Source: Erysipelotrichaceae bacterium 66202529
GTDB lineage: Bacteria; Bacillota_I; Bacilli_A; Erysipelotrichales; Erysipelotrichaceae
Direction: 5' to 3'
Assembly (NCBI GenBank): GCA_017161075.1
Contig: CP046174.1
Span: 3,596,001-3,660,000, forward strand
DNA: 64,000 nt
The number at the start of each line of letters is the position of its first letter. The first letter of the stretch is position 1. The notes under the pieces were generated by a model. It made no database searches. It was given only the letters and a program-made list of their open reading frames with translations, and was not told where the DNA came from. Both the position numbers and the translations under genes were made by a program. Below, one piece after another: positions 23,930 through 34,626 of this stretch.

Positions 23930-25429
23930 ATGGATTTAGAAAAATTCTTTCAGGACTACAAAGAAAAAAAGAGTGCCTATCAAATGGCACTGAGTACCAT
24001 GTATTTTGATCAGGCTACGATTGCGCCAAAAAACGGAATTCCGTATCGCAACCACATGACGGCAATTCTTTCCGGTGAGGCGTTTGATCAAATGGCGGAT
24101 ATGGAAAGCATCCGCAAAATCGAAGAGCTGGCAAAGCAGGAAAATCTGACACCGGAACGTAAAAAGGAGCTGCAGCTGCTGTTACGAGAGCTGAATGATC
24201 TGCGTGTACTGCCAAGAGAGGTCTATGTGGATTACCGCAGGACGATAGCCGATAGTGAGGCTGCCTGGCATGAGGCGAAGGAGCAGGATGATTATCAGAT
24301 ATTCAAACCGCATCTGATTAAGGTCATTGAGAAGCAGAAAGAGGTTCTGTCCTATATTCACGATAAGAAAAGCGATTATGATTATATGCTGGACAGCTAT
24401 CAGATCAATACGGATATCGCATATTATGACCGGTTTTTCGATGCAATCCGCAAGGAGCTGCTTCCCTTCCTGAAAAAGCTGCTGAAGGAAGGAACGCCGA
24501 TTGATGATTCCCCACTGTTTGCCTCCTTTCCTGTAAGTGAGCAGGAAGCCTTCATGCAGGAGCTGCTCGATTATATGAAGGTCAATGACAAGGAATGCTA
24601 TATGACTACAACGGAGCATCCGTTTACGGATTTCTTCTCTGCACATGAGGCGCGTATTACCACACATTACCATGAGCATAATGTCATGTCTGCCATTTTT
24701 TCAACGATTCATGAATACGGACATGCACAATACGGCCTGCAGGTGAAGGAAGCGTATGAGGGAACATCTCTGTTTAGTGAAATCGGCACTGCCATGCATG
24801 AATCCCAATCCCGTTTTATGGAAAACCATATTGGCAGAAACCGCGCTTTCTGGGAAGTGAATTATCCAAAGCTGCAGAAGCATTTTCCAAAACAGCTGGA
24901 GGCGGTATCACTTGATGATTTCATGAAAATGATCAATGTATCACGTCCTTCCTTTATTCGTACAGAGGCGGATGAGCTGACCTATCCGATTCACATTCTG
25001 ATTCGCTATGAGCTGGAAAAGGAAATTTTCAACGGTACGGTGGATTATGATCACCTGGATACGATGTGGAATGATAAATATGAGGCGTATCTGGGAATCC
25101 GCCCTGAGCATGATAAGGAGGGGATTTTACAGGATATGCACTGGGGTGGTGCATTGCTGGGATATTTCCCTACGTATGCGCTGGGGAGTGCATTTGCCGC
25201 ACAGTTCTATCACCAAATGGAACAGGATATAGATGTGGAGGAAGCATTGCGCAGCCAAGCCTTTGAACAGATCAGCGGCTGGCTGAAGGAGAATATTCAT
25301 CAGTACGGTGCATATAAGGATGCGGATGAGCTGATGATGGATGTATGCGGGGAGGCATTTGATCCGAAGTATTACATCAACTATCTGAAGAATAAATATG
25401 CAAAGCTGTATCAGATAACTGCTGAATAA
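23930..25429 (+). CDS. M32-family metallocarboxypeptidase
   Basis: This 499-residue cytosolic zinc carboxypeptidase (thermostable carboxypeptidase 1 family) removes C-terminal residues from peptides. The zinc motif HEYGH is at residues 261-265, followed by IGTAMHESQSRFMEN (third ligand region) and the family segments IRTEADELTYPIHILIRYELE and GILQDMHWGGALLGYFPTYALG. Length is normal. A GAGGTG ribosome site and a -10-like TACAAT (23906-23911) precede it. A terminator follows at 25455-25496. It seems to be a single-gene unit divergent from the thiamine genes. Confidence 0.93.
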   Translation: MDLEKFFQDYKEKKSAYQMALSTMYFDQATIAPKNGIPYRNHMTAILSGEAFDQMADMESIRKIEELAKQENLTPERKKELQLLLRELNDLRVLPREVYVDYRRTIADSEAAWHEAKEQDDYQIFKPHLIKVIEKQKEVLSYIHDKKSDYDYMLDSYQINTDIAYYDRFFDAIRKELLPFLKKLLKEGTPIDDSPLFASFPVSEQEAFMQELLDYMKVNDKECYMTTTEHPFTDFFSAHEARITTHYHEHNVMSAIFSTIHEYGHAQYGLQVKEAYEGTSLFSEIGTAMHESQSRFMENHIGRNRAFWEVNYPKLQKHFPKQLEAVSLDDFMKMINVSRPSFIRTEADELTYPIHILIRYELEKEIFNGTVDYDHLDTMWNDKYEAYLGIRPEHDKEGILQDMHWGGALLGYFPTYALGSAFAAQFYHQMEQDIDVEEALRSQAFEQISGWLKENIHQYGAYKDADELMMDVCGEAFDPKYYINYLKNKYAKLYQITAE

Positions 25430-25454
25430 GGATTGCTTGAAGAAATCACTGTTA

Positions 25455-25496
25455 AAAACCAAAACGAAATATGTATGTACTTCTTTTGGTTTTTTT
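25455..25496 (+). terminator. Terminator after the M32 gene
   Basis: AAAACCAAAA and TTTTGGTTTTTTT can pair around a 20-nt loop, about 25 bp after the stop codon. The stem is A/T-rich but ends in a long T-run. Confidence 0.6.
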
Positions 25497-25680
25497 CCAG
25501 CTTGCAATATTGCAGTCAAAACAATTAGCTGCCAACGGTTAAAGCCCGCCATATTCTTATGCATTTCCCACCTTTTGAACAATTCCGTTCAGCAATTACA
25601 AAGCAGAATTTTCTTATTCAGTTGAATCTGAAAAAGGAAGAACGAGTTGTGAAAGGAAGCATCTAAATAAATCAAAGAAA

Positions 25681-25717
25681 AGCCGAAAGGATATGCGTTT
25701 TAAGCTCCTTTCGGTTT
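25681..25717 (-). terminator. Bidirectional terminator between M32 and GH1 genes
   Basis: CCGAAAGGA (25683-25691) and TCCTTTCGG (25706-25714) form a perfect stem. On the minus strand it is followed by CTTTTCTTT and on the plus strand by TTTTATATTTTT. It ends the GH1 gene that stops at 25765. The remaining gap (25430-25764) holds nothing else I can support. Confidence 0.75.
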
Positions 25718-25764
25718 TATATTTTTATAGCATTATGTTTTACTACACCATCTCTACTGGTATT

Positions 25765-27276
<1,512 letters not shown>

Positions 27277-27396
27277 TTATTCATAATGCTATGATATCCT
27301 TCTCATTCGACTAAAACAATAGTTAGCAGGAGTATAAAAACAATGTACTAAAATAAATTAAAATCGCTTTATTTAAGCGGAACATTGTAACGCTTT

Positions 27397-28296
27397 TTAA
27401 TCATCATCTTTCAATATAGGATTACGAATTATTTTTTTCACACTTCCTCTATTTTTTTCAAAGTCAGTTAAATAATTTTTTCTATTTTGATAATTCACAA
27501 AATAATCAGAAGAAAAGTAATAAGAATAGAGAAGATCCATTAAAAAAAGTACAGATATATTGAAACCAAAATCACCGATTTTTGCATTTATTTTCTCTCT
27601 TGTGGATGCATATAAGCAGCAATCAGAATATTTTGAAAGCCCGTGATTACCATAAGAAGTAATAGCGATAAATGAAACACCTCGTTTTCTTAATTTTGCT
27701 GCGATGTCCAAAACGTTTCTTGTTTCTCCTGAATACGATACGAGGATAAATGTATTTTCCTTTTGTGTGAAGCTAGCATGATAATACAACTCATCTATAA
27801 CGTTTGATACAATAACATTTTTTCCTATTTTTATCATTTTATCTTTAAAAATATCGCATATGCCGATTTGTGCTCCTGCACTATATATATAAATAATCTC
27901 AGCCCTTTTTAGTGCATATAACGCTTTATGAAGTATTGCATAATCCATCAAAGATAAAACATCTTCAATCGTTTCTTTGAATAATGCTGCTAATTTATTG
28001 GTTATCGTTCTTTCATCATCCTTTTGCTGAAAAGGAATATTGGGATCAATATTTTGAAAGTGTGATGAAAAATATTTTAATTCCGATAAATAGTCTTGCT
28101 TAAACATACGATAACCACTATATCCTAGTCTTTGAAAGAATCGTATTACAGTTGCTGGTGATACATAGGTTTTATTTGCTATGGATCGAACAGTTTCATT
28201 TTCCAAATCCTCTCCTTTGTCCAGTATAAAGCTTGCTATTATTTTATCTATACTTGAAAAATATTCATTCGATTTCAACAATTGTGTAAGTAACAT
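27397..28296 (-). CDS. RpiR-family regulator with SIS domain
   Basis: This protein of about 299 residues has an N-terminal RpiR HTH (SIANKTYVSPATVIRFFQRL) and a C-terminal SIS sugar-phosphate-binding domain (IYSAGAQIGI, then LVSYSGETRNVLDIA). Such regulators respond to phosphosugars from PTS uptake. I chose the ATG at 28296, which gives the usual family N-terminus (MLLTQLLKSNEYFSSID) after a GAGGTT site; the frame is open further upstream to 28410. It sits between two GH1 phosphoglucosidase genes on the same strand and likely controls one or both. Confidence 0.87.
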   Translation of the reverse strand: MLLTQLLKSNEYFSSIDKIIASFILDKGEDLENETVRSIANKTYVSPATVIRFFQRLGYSGYRMFKQDYLSELKYFSSHFQNIDPNIPFQQKDDERTITNKLAALFKETIEDVLSLMDYAILHKALYALKRAEIIYIYSAGAQIGICDIFKDKMIKIGKNVIVSNVIDELYYHASFTQKENTFILVSYSGETRNVLDIAAKLRKRGVSFIAITSYGNHGLSKYSDCCLYASTREKINAKIGDFGFNISVLFLMDLLYSYYFSSDYFVNYQNRKNYLTDFEKNRGSVKKIIRNPILKDDD

Positions 28297-28458
28297 ATTA
28301 ACCTCATTTCTATGCGGCACTTTCTCCCTCATGTAAAAACAAAGAAAGCAAGATGCTATCACTTCCACACATAGCTCTTGCTCACGAATGATTTTAGAAA
28401 TACTTCTCAATGCTTATCATTTATATTAGGAAAAGCAGTATGCTGAATTTAAAGTTAA

Positions 28459-29883
28459 CTACGATTCTTTTGTCTTTTGGAAATCCTCAATCAGCTTTTT
28501 AAACCAGTAATAGCTCTTTTTCGGATAGCGTTTATTATGATCGTCAAAGTCCACTCGAACAAGTCCATAGCGCTTTTCATAGCCGTTGACCCAGCTGTAT
28601 AAATCCATTGTAGACCAAGCATAATAGCCGCAGACATTACAGCCATCCTTCATTGCCTCATACATATAATCAATATATCCCTGCATCATTTCAATACGCT
28701 CATCATCCGCTACATAACCATCTGCATCCGGTGTTTCATAGCAGCCGTGTCCGTTTTCCGTGATATATACAGGTATATCCCCATAGCGCTCCTTGATTTC
28801 CATCAGCGTGTTATACATACATTTCGGATAGATTTCACGTCCCCACAAATTCCGTTTGGTATTCGGATCAATCGTGGTTTCATACCAATCCCGGATACGA
28901 ATTCCTTCCTTTGCATTGGAGCCGGCACCTTTATTGTTATGGAATACCTCTGTTTCTCCTTCTGTATAGTCTGTAATGTAGAAGCGGTTGTATACATTAA
29001 GACCCAGAAAATCAATTATCCCCTTTTGGAAGGTCAGCATATCTTCAAATTTTATAAAAGAGGTTTCCATCTGATATTCTCTAAGCAACGGGATAAGACT
29101 GCCGGGCAGCTCCCCTTTCATTGCAGTATCCAGAATGATACGGTTATAAAAGAGAGCCGCTATGAGCTTGATGCGTTCCTTTTCTTTTGCATCCGGTGCA
29201 AGCTCTACGTTGCTGGAATCGTGAACGATACCGATTTTTCCATCCAGCTGCATGTCATGGTAGATGGCAACAGCCTTTGCACTCGCAACTGCTTCATGAT
29301 AGACTGTTGTGAAATAGCGGTTGAAATCATGACGGTGATTTGGAGGATAATTTCCAACCATGTTACTGCAATAAGCATAATATTTCGGTTCATTGATTGT
29401 CACCCAAAGCTTTACACGATCTCCAAAGGCTTCAAAGCAGACCCTCGCATAGGCTGCAAATGCGTCAATGATTGCACGATTTTCCCAGCCGCCTTCATCC
29501 GATATGGCCTTTGGAAGATCATAATGAAACAGCGTAACATTGGGCTCAATCTCCTGAGCCAGACAATAATCAATCACCCTGTTATAGAAATCAATCCCCT
29601 TTTGATTGACCTGCCCTGTTCCCTGCGGCAGAATTCTTGCCCAGGAAATAGAGAACCGGTAGGTATTCTGTCCTCCTGCCTTGAGCATATCAATATCTTC
29701 CTTGTAATGGTGATAAAAATCACAGGATACATCTCCGGTGGCACCATTGATATTTAAGGGATTCCCATGAGAGAAGACATCCCATTCTCCTTCTCCCTTT
29801 CCATCCTCATTCCATGCCCCTTCACATTGATAGGCTGCTGTTGCACTGCCCCATAAAAATTTTTGTTTATTCTTCTGAATCAT
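28459..29883 (-). CDS. GH1 6-phospho-beta-glucosidase (second copy)
   Basis: This GH1 enzyme of about 474 residues has KFLWGSATAAYQCEGAWNED at the N-terminus, the acid/base glutamate in TINEPKYY and the nucleophile glutamate in YITENGHG. The C-terminal DLYSWVNGYEKRYG has Ser where simple beta-glucosidases have Glu, as expected for phospho-glucosides. The start is set at 29883, after GGAG; the frame stays open to 29919. It is the last gene of the long minus-strand PTS cluster or a unit of its own: 134 bp separate it from the M24 gene. Confidence 0.92.
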   Translation of the reverse strand: MIQKNKQKFLWGSATAAYQCEGAWNEDGKGEGEWDVFSHGNPLNINGATGDVSCDFYHHYKEDIDMLKAGGQNTYRFSISWARILPQGTGQVNQKGIDFYNRVIDYCLAQEIEPNVTLFHYDLPKAISDEGGWENRAIIDAFAAYARVCFEAFGDRVKLWVTINEPKYYAYCSNMVGNYPPNHRHDFNRYFTTVYHEAVASAKAVAIYHDMQLDGKIGIVHDSSNVELAPDAKEKERIKLIAALFYNRIILDTAMKGELPGSLIPLLREYQMETSFIKFEDMLTFQKGIIDFLGLNVYNRFYITDYTEGETEVFHNNKGAGSNAKEGIRIRDWYETTIDPNTKRNLWGREIYPKCMYNTLMEIKERYGDIPVYITENGHGCYETPDADGYVADDERIEMMQGYIDYMYEAMKDGCNVCGYYAWSTMDLYSWVNGYEKRYGLVRVDFDDHNKRYPKKSYYWFKKLIEDFQKTKES

Positions 29884-30017
29884 AGGTTTCTCCATTCCCG
29901 CATCCAATACGATGCGCATTCTATTTCTTGCTGTTTATTTTCCACAATAAGGGTTCATCATATCCCCTAGCCTTACGGTTTATCCTTCGAGAACCCTTAA
30001 CGGCTTTTGCCATGGTC

Positions 30018-31391
30018 TTAGGCACAGGTCAGTGCCAATTCTTTATTCAATAAATACGGACGCAGATACGCTGTAGCCATGCTTGTAGGCAGCACCTCTT
30101 CATGAATACGGATACCTAACACATCCTGCATATACGCTCTGCGTTTTTCCATACGGCTCCACATGGCAGGGTAGTTTTGCATGATATCCCTGCGCAGGTC
30201 TTCATCCGCCAGCAGTATTCCGCTTTCACAGCTGACTCCGCCATATCCGGCTACACTTGGAATGATATCGATCTGAAGCAGCATTCCGCTTTTCAGCACC
30301 TCTTTGGATGCCGGATACACCGGTGAGGACATCCATTCCTCATCAGCACAGAGATGCCCAGGATTCAGCGTCCAGCCATAAACAGCCTGCGGCAGTACAG
30401 CCTCCACTGCATTGTATAATGCTTCGCCGCTCATACCGATTTGTATGCTTTCCAGCCAGGTTTTCACTGCATGGAAATATGGAATTGCGACAGCCTCCAA
30501 ATACTTCTGTTCTCCTGCTGAAAGCTGCTCGGCACTTTCCACCGCATATCCTCCCCGGCTCTGCAGACCACCCTTAAAGCCGGTTGTAATCGATATTTTA
30601 TCGCCACACTGAATGATTTTATTTCCAGGATACATATTCGCATGTTCAAAACGCTCACCGGTCGCCATAATCGTTACGACGCTGTGCCGCTGTCCTGCGG
30701 CAGCCAGGGATTCTGCGACTTCCATCTCTGTTTTGCCTGCTTCCAGTTTATCCATCGTCTGTAAGATACAGTTTCCCGCCAGGGCAGCTCCAAATTCATA
30801 ATGAGCTGCTTCATTCGCATTATTGGTTGTCCGTATACCATTTTCACCGATAAACAGATAGGCCGCGTTTAAAAATTGAGCATCACCGGCAGCTTCCTTT
30901 AACGCCTCTACTATAAAATACGGCAGGTCGTAAAGGGCTGTATTGTCTTCCACATGACTCGTGAAATTCTTCCATCCAACCAATCCGATTTTCTTAGCCC
31001 TTTGCAGCTCGCACTGTGCCAGAATTTCAGCCGCCTTCCTTTCTGTTTTCATCGGCTGGTTCGGTAAGGAAAAATGCGGCATATGTATCGGAGCTGCTTC
31101 AATTCTTGCCTTAGCGGCCTTGTTCAGATTCTCATTTCCCAGCACCATATATGCTTTTCCATCCGCATGAAGAATAAGCAAGGCTTCCTCAAAGCGTGGT
31201 AAAAAGCCACACAGATATTCAAAATTGCTGCCATGCTCCAAATCCGCATATACGACAACCGTATCAAAGCCATCCTCTTTCATTCTTGATAAAAGATTTG
31301 TTTTCCTCTCCTGCATCGTTTCATCACACAGCGTTACAGGAATTAGATTTTGTTCAATTTCAGGTGCTGCTATTTTTTTTAATGTAATCAT
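30018..31391 (-). CDS. M24 (pita-bread fold) peptidase homologue, metal ligands not conserved
   Basis: This protein of about 457 residues aligns in outline with the Xaa-Pro aminopeptidase/creatinase family: an N-terminal creatinase-like domain (about 30-180) and a C-terminal pita-bread domain (about 200-420). The usual metal-binding aspartates are missing. Where M24 enzymes have DxG and SD, this protein reads ITTGFKGGLQSRGG, and where they have an IEP glutamate it reads LQIDIIP. It may be a creatinase-like hydrolase or a non-peptidase. The ATG at 31391 follows AAGGAAG. It is adjacent to two M81 genes, so it may process the same substrate. Confidence 0.8.
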   Translation of the reverse strand: MITLKKIAAPEIEQNLIPVTLCDETMQERKTNLLSRMKEDGFDTVVVYADLEHGSNFEYLCGFLPRFEEALLILHADGKAYMVLGNENLNKAAKARIEAAPIHMPHFSLPNQPMKTERKAAEILAQCELQRAKKIGLVGWKNFTSHVEDNTALYDLPYFIVEALKEAAGDAQFLNAAYLFIGENGIRTTNNANEAAHYEFGAALAGNCILQTMDKLEAGKTEMEVAESLAAAGQRHSVVTIMATGERFEHANMYPGNKIIQCGDKISITTGFKGGLQSRGGYAVESAEQLSAGEQKYLEAVAIPYFHAVKTWLESIQIGMSGEALYNAVEAVLPQAVYGWTLNPGHLCADEEWMSSPVYPASKEVLKSGMLLQIDIIPSVAGYGGVSCESGILLADEDLRRDIMQNYPAMWSRMEKRRAYMQDVLGIRIHEEVLPTSMATAYLRPYLLNKELALTCA

Positions 31392-31492
31392 ATGCTGCTT
31401 CCTTTCTATAACTATTTTTATCAATGTCCGCAGAAGTACAGAGCATCTGTAAAGCAAGTACTGCCTTATATGCTATATGTGCATCTGCTCTG

Positions 31493-32935
31493 CTAAATTT
31501 CATCCAGCGGATACATCGGACGCATAATGCGTTTAAACGGTATGAGCCTTGTATCCTGTGGTGTTGCACCATCGGTTAATGACATGATGCACAGCTTTCC
31601 TTTTGCTTTCATCTCCGGATGAATATAGCCCTGCTTAACGACGATGATATCATAATCATCCCAATCCACACCGCAGGCATCTATCTGATGCTTTTCCACA
31701 AAGGAATGATTATTCTCCGTGACCACGATGGTTACCGGCATATCCCTGACATCTACTGTCACCAAACCGCCATAGTCCCCTTCTTCACCGTACATAAAGG
31801 TTCCTTCCTGTCTGCCAAACGCACGTATCGTAATAGCAAGCTCAACCGCTTTGCTTAATTCATCGCATTCCATGCCGAGCCGGATGCAAAGACTGTCATT
31901 TACCTCATATGCTGTTAACTTCTGATATGCTTTGGGATCATTGATTGCCGCAAACAGGATCCGCTTTTTCAACTCCCTGCAAGCCAGTACCTGACGCAAA
32001 ATAAAGGTATTGGCTCCCATAGCACCGGATGTTACATTATCTCCGGAATCTGTGATAAACACTGGCTTTCCATTAAACTCCAGCGCTGCCTGCAAAGCCT
32101 TTTCGGGTGTTTCTGTACGCCCGGTATAATGAAATTCATGACGTTTTTCCCATACATAGCGCATCAGGATGTCTGCCACTTCCTCACCATATTCCCGATA
32201 TGCCTCTGCACTTGGGACAACAACAATTCCACATCCGGCTTCCGGTGCGTCATGGCGCAAATATCCGACATGCCAGGAACAGCTTAAAATCCGTTCATCC
32301 TCTTCCAATTTATTCATAAAACGGTTAATCGAGTGAACCGGCTCATCCGATGAAACACTTTGTTCTCCACCCAGAATAAGGGGCAGCTTACGGTAGATTG
32401 CCTGGATATGCCTGCGATTGCGTATTTCATCCACCAATGCTTTACAGACAAACTGTACGGTTTCCGGTATATCGGTATGCGGTGCTTCCCGAAAGCTGCG
32501 AATGATTGCCGTACTCTCAACATATTCCTTTGTCAGATTGCCATGAGGATCACAGGAGATAGCGATTGGCAGATAAGGGCCGATTAGCTCTCTGATACAG
32601 CGGACAAGATGATGCTCCCCGGAGCCGATTTCCTCCACATAGCTTGCCCCATGCAAATGAAGGTAAATCCCATCCAGCTCACTCAGATGCTCTTTCACAG
32701 CAGTGAGAATACGCTGTTCAATGTAATCGAAGCATGCCTTTTTCATAACACCGCTGCAGGCTGCATCCGCACATAAAACAGGAATAACTTCAATATCGTC
32801 TGCGTCAAATACATTTCCAAGCTGCATATGCGTAAGAGCATCCTGTCCATAGGACAAAGCCACATTTTCCAGATCACACAGCATCGGCACATTTGCATTC
32901 GCTTCCAGAACAAATTTTGCAGCTAAAATTTTCAT
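31493..32935 (-). CDS. M81 (MlrC-like) metallopeptidase-family protein, copy 2
   Basis: This 480-residue protein belongs to the M81/DUF1485 family named after the microcystin-degradation protein MlrC. Visible family segments are FVLEANANVP at the N-terminus, YLHLHGASYVEEIGSGEHH, ISCDPHGNLT (putative metal ligands), REAPHTDIPET and FITDSGDNVTSGA. It is a close paralogue of the next gene upstream (33091-34533), with identical blocks such as LPLILGGEQSVSSDEPVHSI versus PVRSI. The natural substrate is unknown; hydrolysis or isomerisation of a small peptide-like or cyclic compound is possible. An AGGGAGG-like site precedes the ATG. Confidence 0.88.
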   Translation of the reverse strand: MKILAAKFVLEANANVPMLCDLENVALSYGQDALTHMQLGNVFDADDIEVIPVLCADAACSGVMKKACFDYIEQRILTAVKEHLSELDGIYLHLHGASYVEEIGSGEHHLVRCIRELIGPYLPIAISCDPHGNLTKEYVESTAIIRSFREAPHTDIPETVQFVCKALVDEIRNRRHIQAIYRKLPLILGGEQSVSSDEPVHSINRFMNKLEEDERILSCSWHVGYLRHDAPEAGCGIVVVPSAEAYREYGEEVADILMRYVWEKRHEFHYTGRTETPEKALQAALEFNGKPVFITDSGDNVTSGAMGANTFILRQVLACRELKKRILFAAINDPKAYQKLTAYEVNDSLCIRLGMECDELSKAVELAITIRAFGRQEGTFMYGEEGDYGGLVTVDVRDMPVTIVVTENNHSFVEKHQIDACGVDWDDYDIIVVKQGYIHPEMKAKGKLCIMSLTDGATPQDTRLIPFKRIMRPMYPLDEI

Positions 32936-33090
32936 AAGATTCCTCCCTGATTTTTATTTGTTAAAATAAACCTTTTCCCTGCAGAACAAATCTCTGCAGG
33001 ATGTCAAACAGTTAAATAGATGCTTCCATATCACCCAATGATAGTCCATGGATATTTATGATGGTATCCACGTATAAAAATCCTTTTGCT

Positions 33091-34533
33091 TTATATCTCA
33101 TCAATCGGGTACATCGGACGCATAATCCGCTTAAACGGTAACCGGGCAGTATCCTGTAAGGTAGCTCCCTGCGTAAGAGACATGATACAGAGCTTGCCTA
33201 TTTTTTTGAAATCCGGAAAAATATAGCCCTGTTTCACGACGATTACATCATAGGCATCCATGTCAATACCGGCACTTGAAAACTGATGAAGCTCACAAAT
33301 TGCCCATCCGGTATCTGCTACCATGATATCAATAGCAGTTCCCTGAATCGTCACATTGACACAATGTCCAAATACCGTATTGTGGTCATGCATCATGAAG
33401 CCTGTCAGCACACCGCTGGATTTTACAATAACATCCAGCTCCACAGCCTTACTCATTTCATCCCGGTTCACACCCAGTGTGATATGTGACATCTGGCCTA
33501 TGGTTAACCCGCTTAATTTTTGATACGCTTGCGGATCGCATATCGTCGCAAACAGGAAGGCTTTCTGCAAGGCATCGACTTCCAGTACCTGACGCAGAAT
33601 ATACGTATTCCATCCGGTAGCTCCGGAGGTTACATTATCCCCGGAATCGGTGAGGAACACCGGCTTTCCGTCAAATTCCAATACACTTTGCAAGGCTTCC
33701 TCAGGATTTGCGGATTGCCCTGTGTAGTGAAATTCATGTCGTTTATCCCATACATAGCTTGCCAGTCTATCGGCACATTCCTGTGCGTATGGGAAATCCT
33801 GTTCACTGTTTGGAACAACGATAATACCGCAGCCTGCAACATCACAATCATGACGAATATATCCCACGTGCCAGGAACAGCTTAAAATACGCTGATCCTG
33901 CTCCATTTCATCCATATAGCGATTGATGGAGCGTACCGGCTCATCACTGGAAACGCTTTGCTCTCCTCCCAGAATCAGAGGCAGCTTACGGTATATGGAA
34001 TGAATATTGCGTCTGTTTTTCAACAGCTCACACAGCATCTCCGCCACCTTTTGCATGGTTGCGTCCGCATCTGTATGGGGAGATTCACGATAGCTTCTTA
34101 TTATCGTCGTTGCTTCTGCATATTCCCTGCATAAGTTTCCATGCGGATCACAAACAACAGCAATCGGTAAATACGGGCCTGTAATCTTACGAATTTCCTT
34201 TAAAATGTGATGATCCCCGGATCCGATACCTTCTACCTCGCTTGCGCCATGCAGCATCAGAAAGATTCCATCAGCCTCCTGCAAATGGTCCTTTACCGTC
34301 TGTATAAATGCGGCCTCGATATAATCAAATGCTGCTTTTTCAACAACACCACCGGCACCAGCATTTGCATAAATAGACGCAATGAGCTGAATTCCATTCT
34401 TATCAAATGTCCTTCGCACCCCCATTTTGTTGATGCAATCCTCACCAAATCCGATATCATACTGCTTTATTGTGCATAGATCAGGAATATTTGCATTTGA
34501 CTCTGTAATAAACTCACCAACGATTACCTTCAT
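33091..34533 (-). CDS. M81 (MlrC-like) metallopeptidase-family protein, copy 1
   Basis: This protein of 480 residues starts at the ATG at 34533, which follows GGAGGAG; a longer frame to 34563 lacks support. It shows MKVIVGEFITESNANIPD, LMLHGASEVEGIGSGDHH, VCDPHGNLCR, ESPHTDADAT and FLTDSGDNVTSGATG. It is a tandem paralogue of the 31493-32935 gene, with a 155-bp gap that holds a CCTGCAG/CTGCAGG hairpin near 32980-33002. Two copies directly behind a PTS permease imply that the pair acts on an imported phosphorylated compound or on its aglycone. That link is inference. Confidence 0.88.
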   Translation of the reverse strand: MKVIVGEFITESNANIPDLCTIKQYDIGFGEDCINKMGVRRTFDKNGIQLIASIYANAGAGGVVEKAAFDYIEAAFIQTVKDHLQEADGIFLMLHGASEVEGIGSGDHHILKEIRKITGPYLPIAVVCDPHGNLCREYAEATTIIRSYRESPHTDADATMQKVAEMLCELLKNRRNIHSIYRKLPLILGGEQSVSSDEPVRSINRYMDEMEQDQRILSCSWHVGYIRHDCDVAGCGIIVVPNSEQDFPYAQECADRLASYVWDKRHEFHYTGQSANPEEALQSVLEFDGKPVFLTDSGDNVTSGATGWNTYILRQVLEVDALQKAFLFATICDPQAYQKLSGLTIGQMSHITLGVNRDEMSKAVELDVIVKSSGVLTGFMMHDHNTVFGHCVNVTIQGTAIDIMVADTGWAICELHQFSSAGIDMDAYDVIVVKQGYIFPDFKKIGKLCIMSLTQGATLQDTARLPFKRIMRPMYPIDEI

Positions 34534-34626
34534 AGGCTCCTCCTTTTTCATTCTTGTTTTCAAGTATTACATTTTCCTATAAGAAAGACTTCAACAAATA
34601 CATATTCGTTAAAGTCCTTTCGTTCA

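Noticed and set aside
28747..29757. Long plus-strand frame opposite the second GH1 gene
   Set aside because: It is the antisense of an intact GH1 enzyme with both catalytic glutamates.
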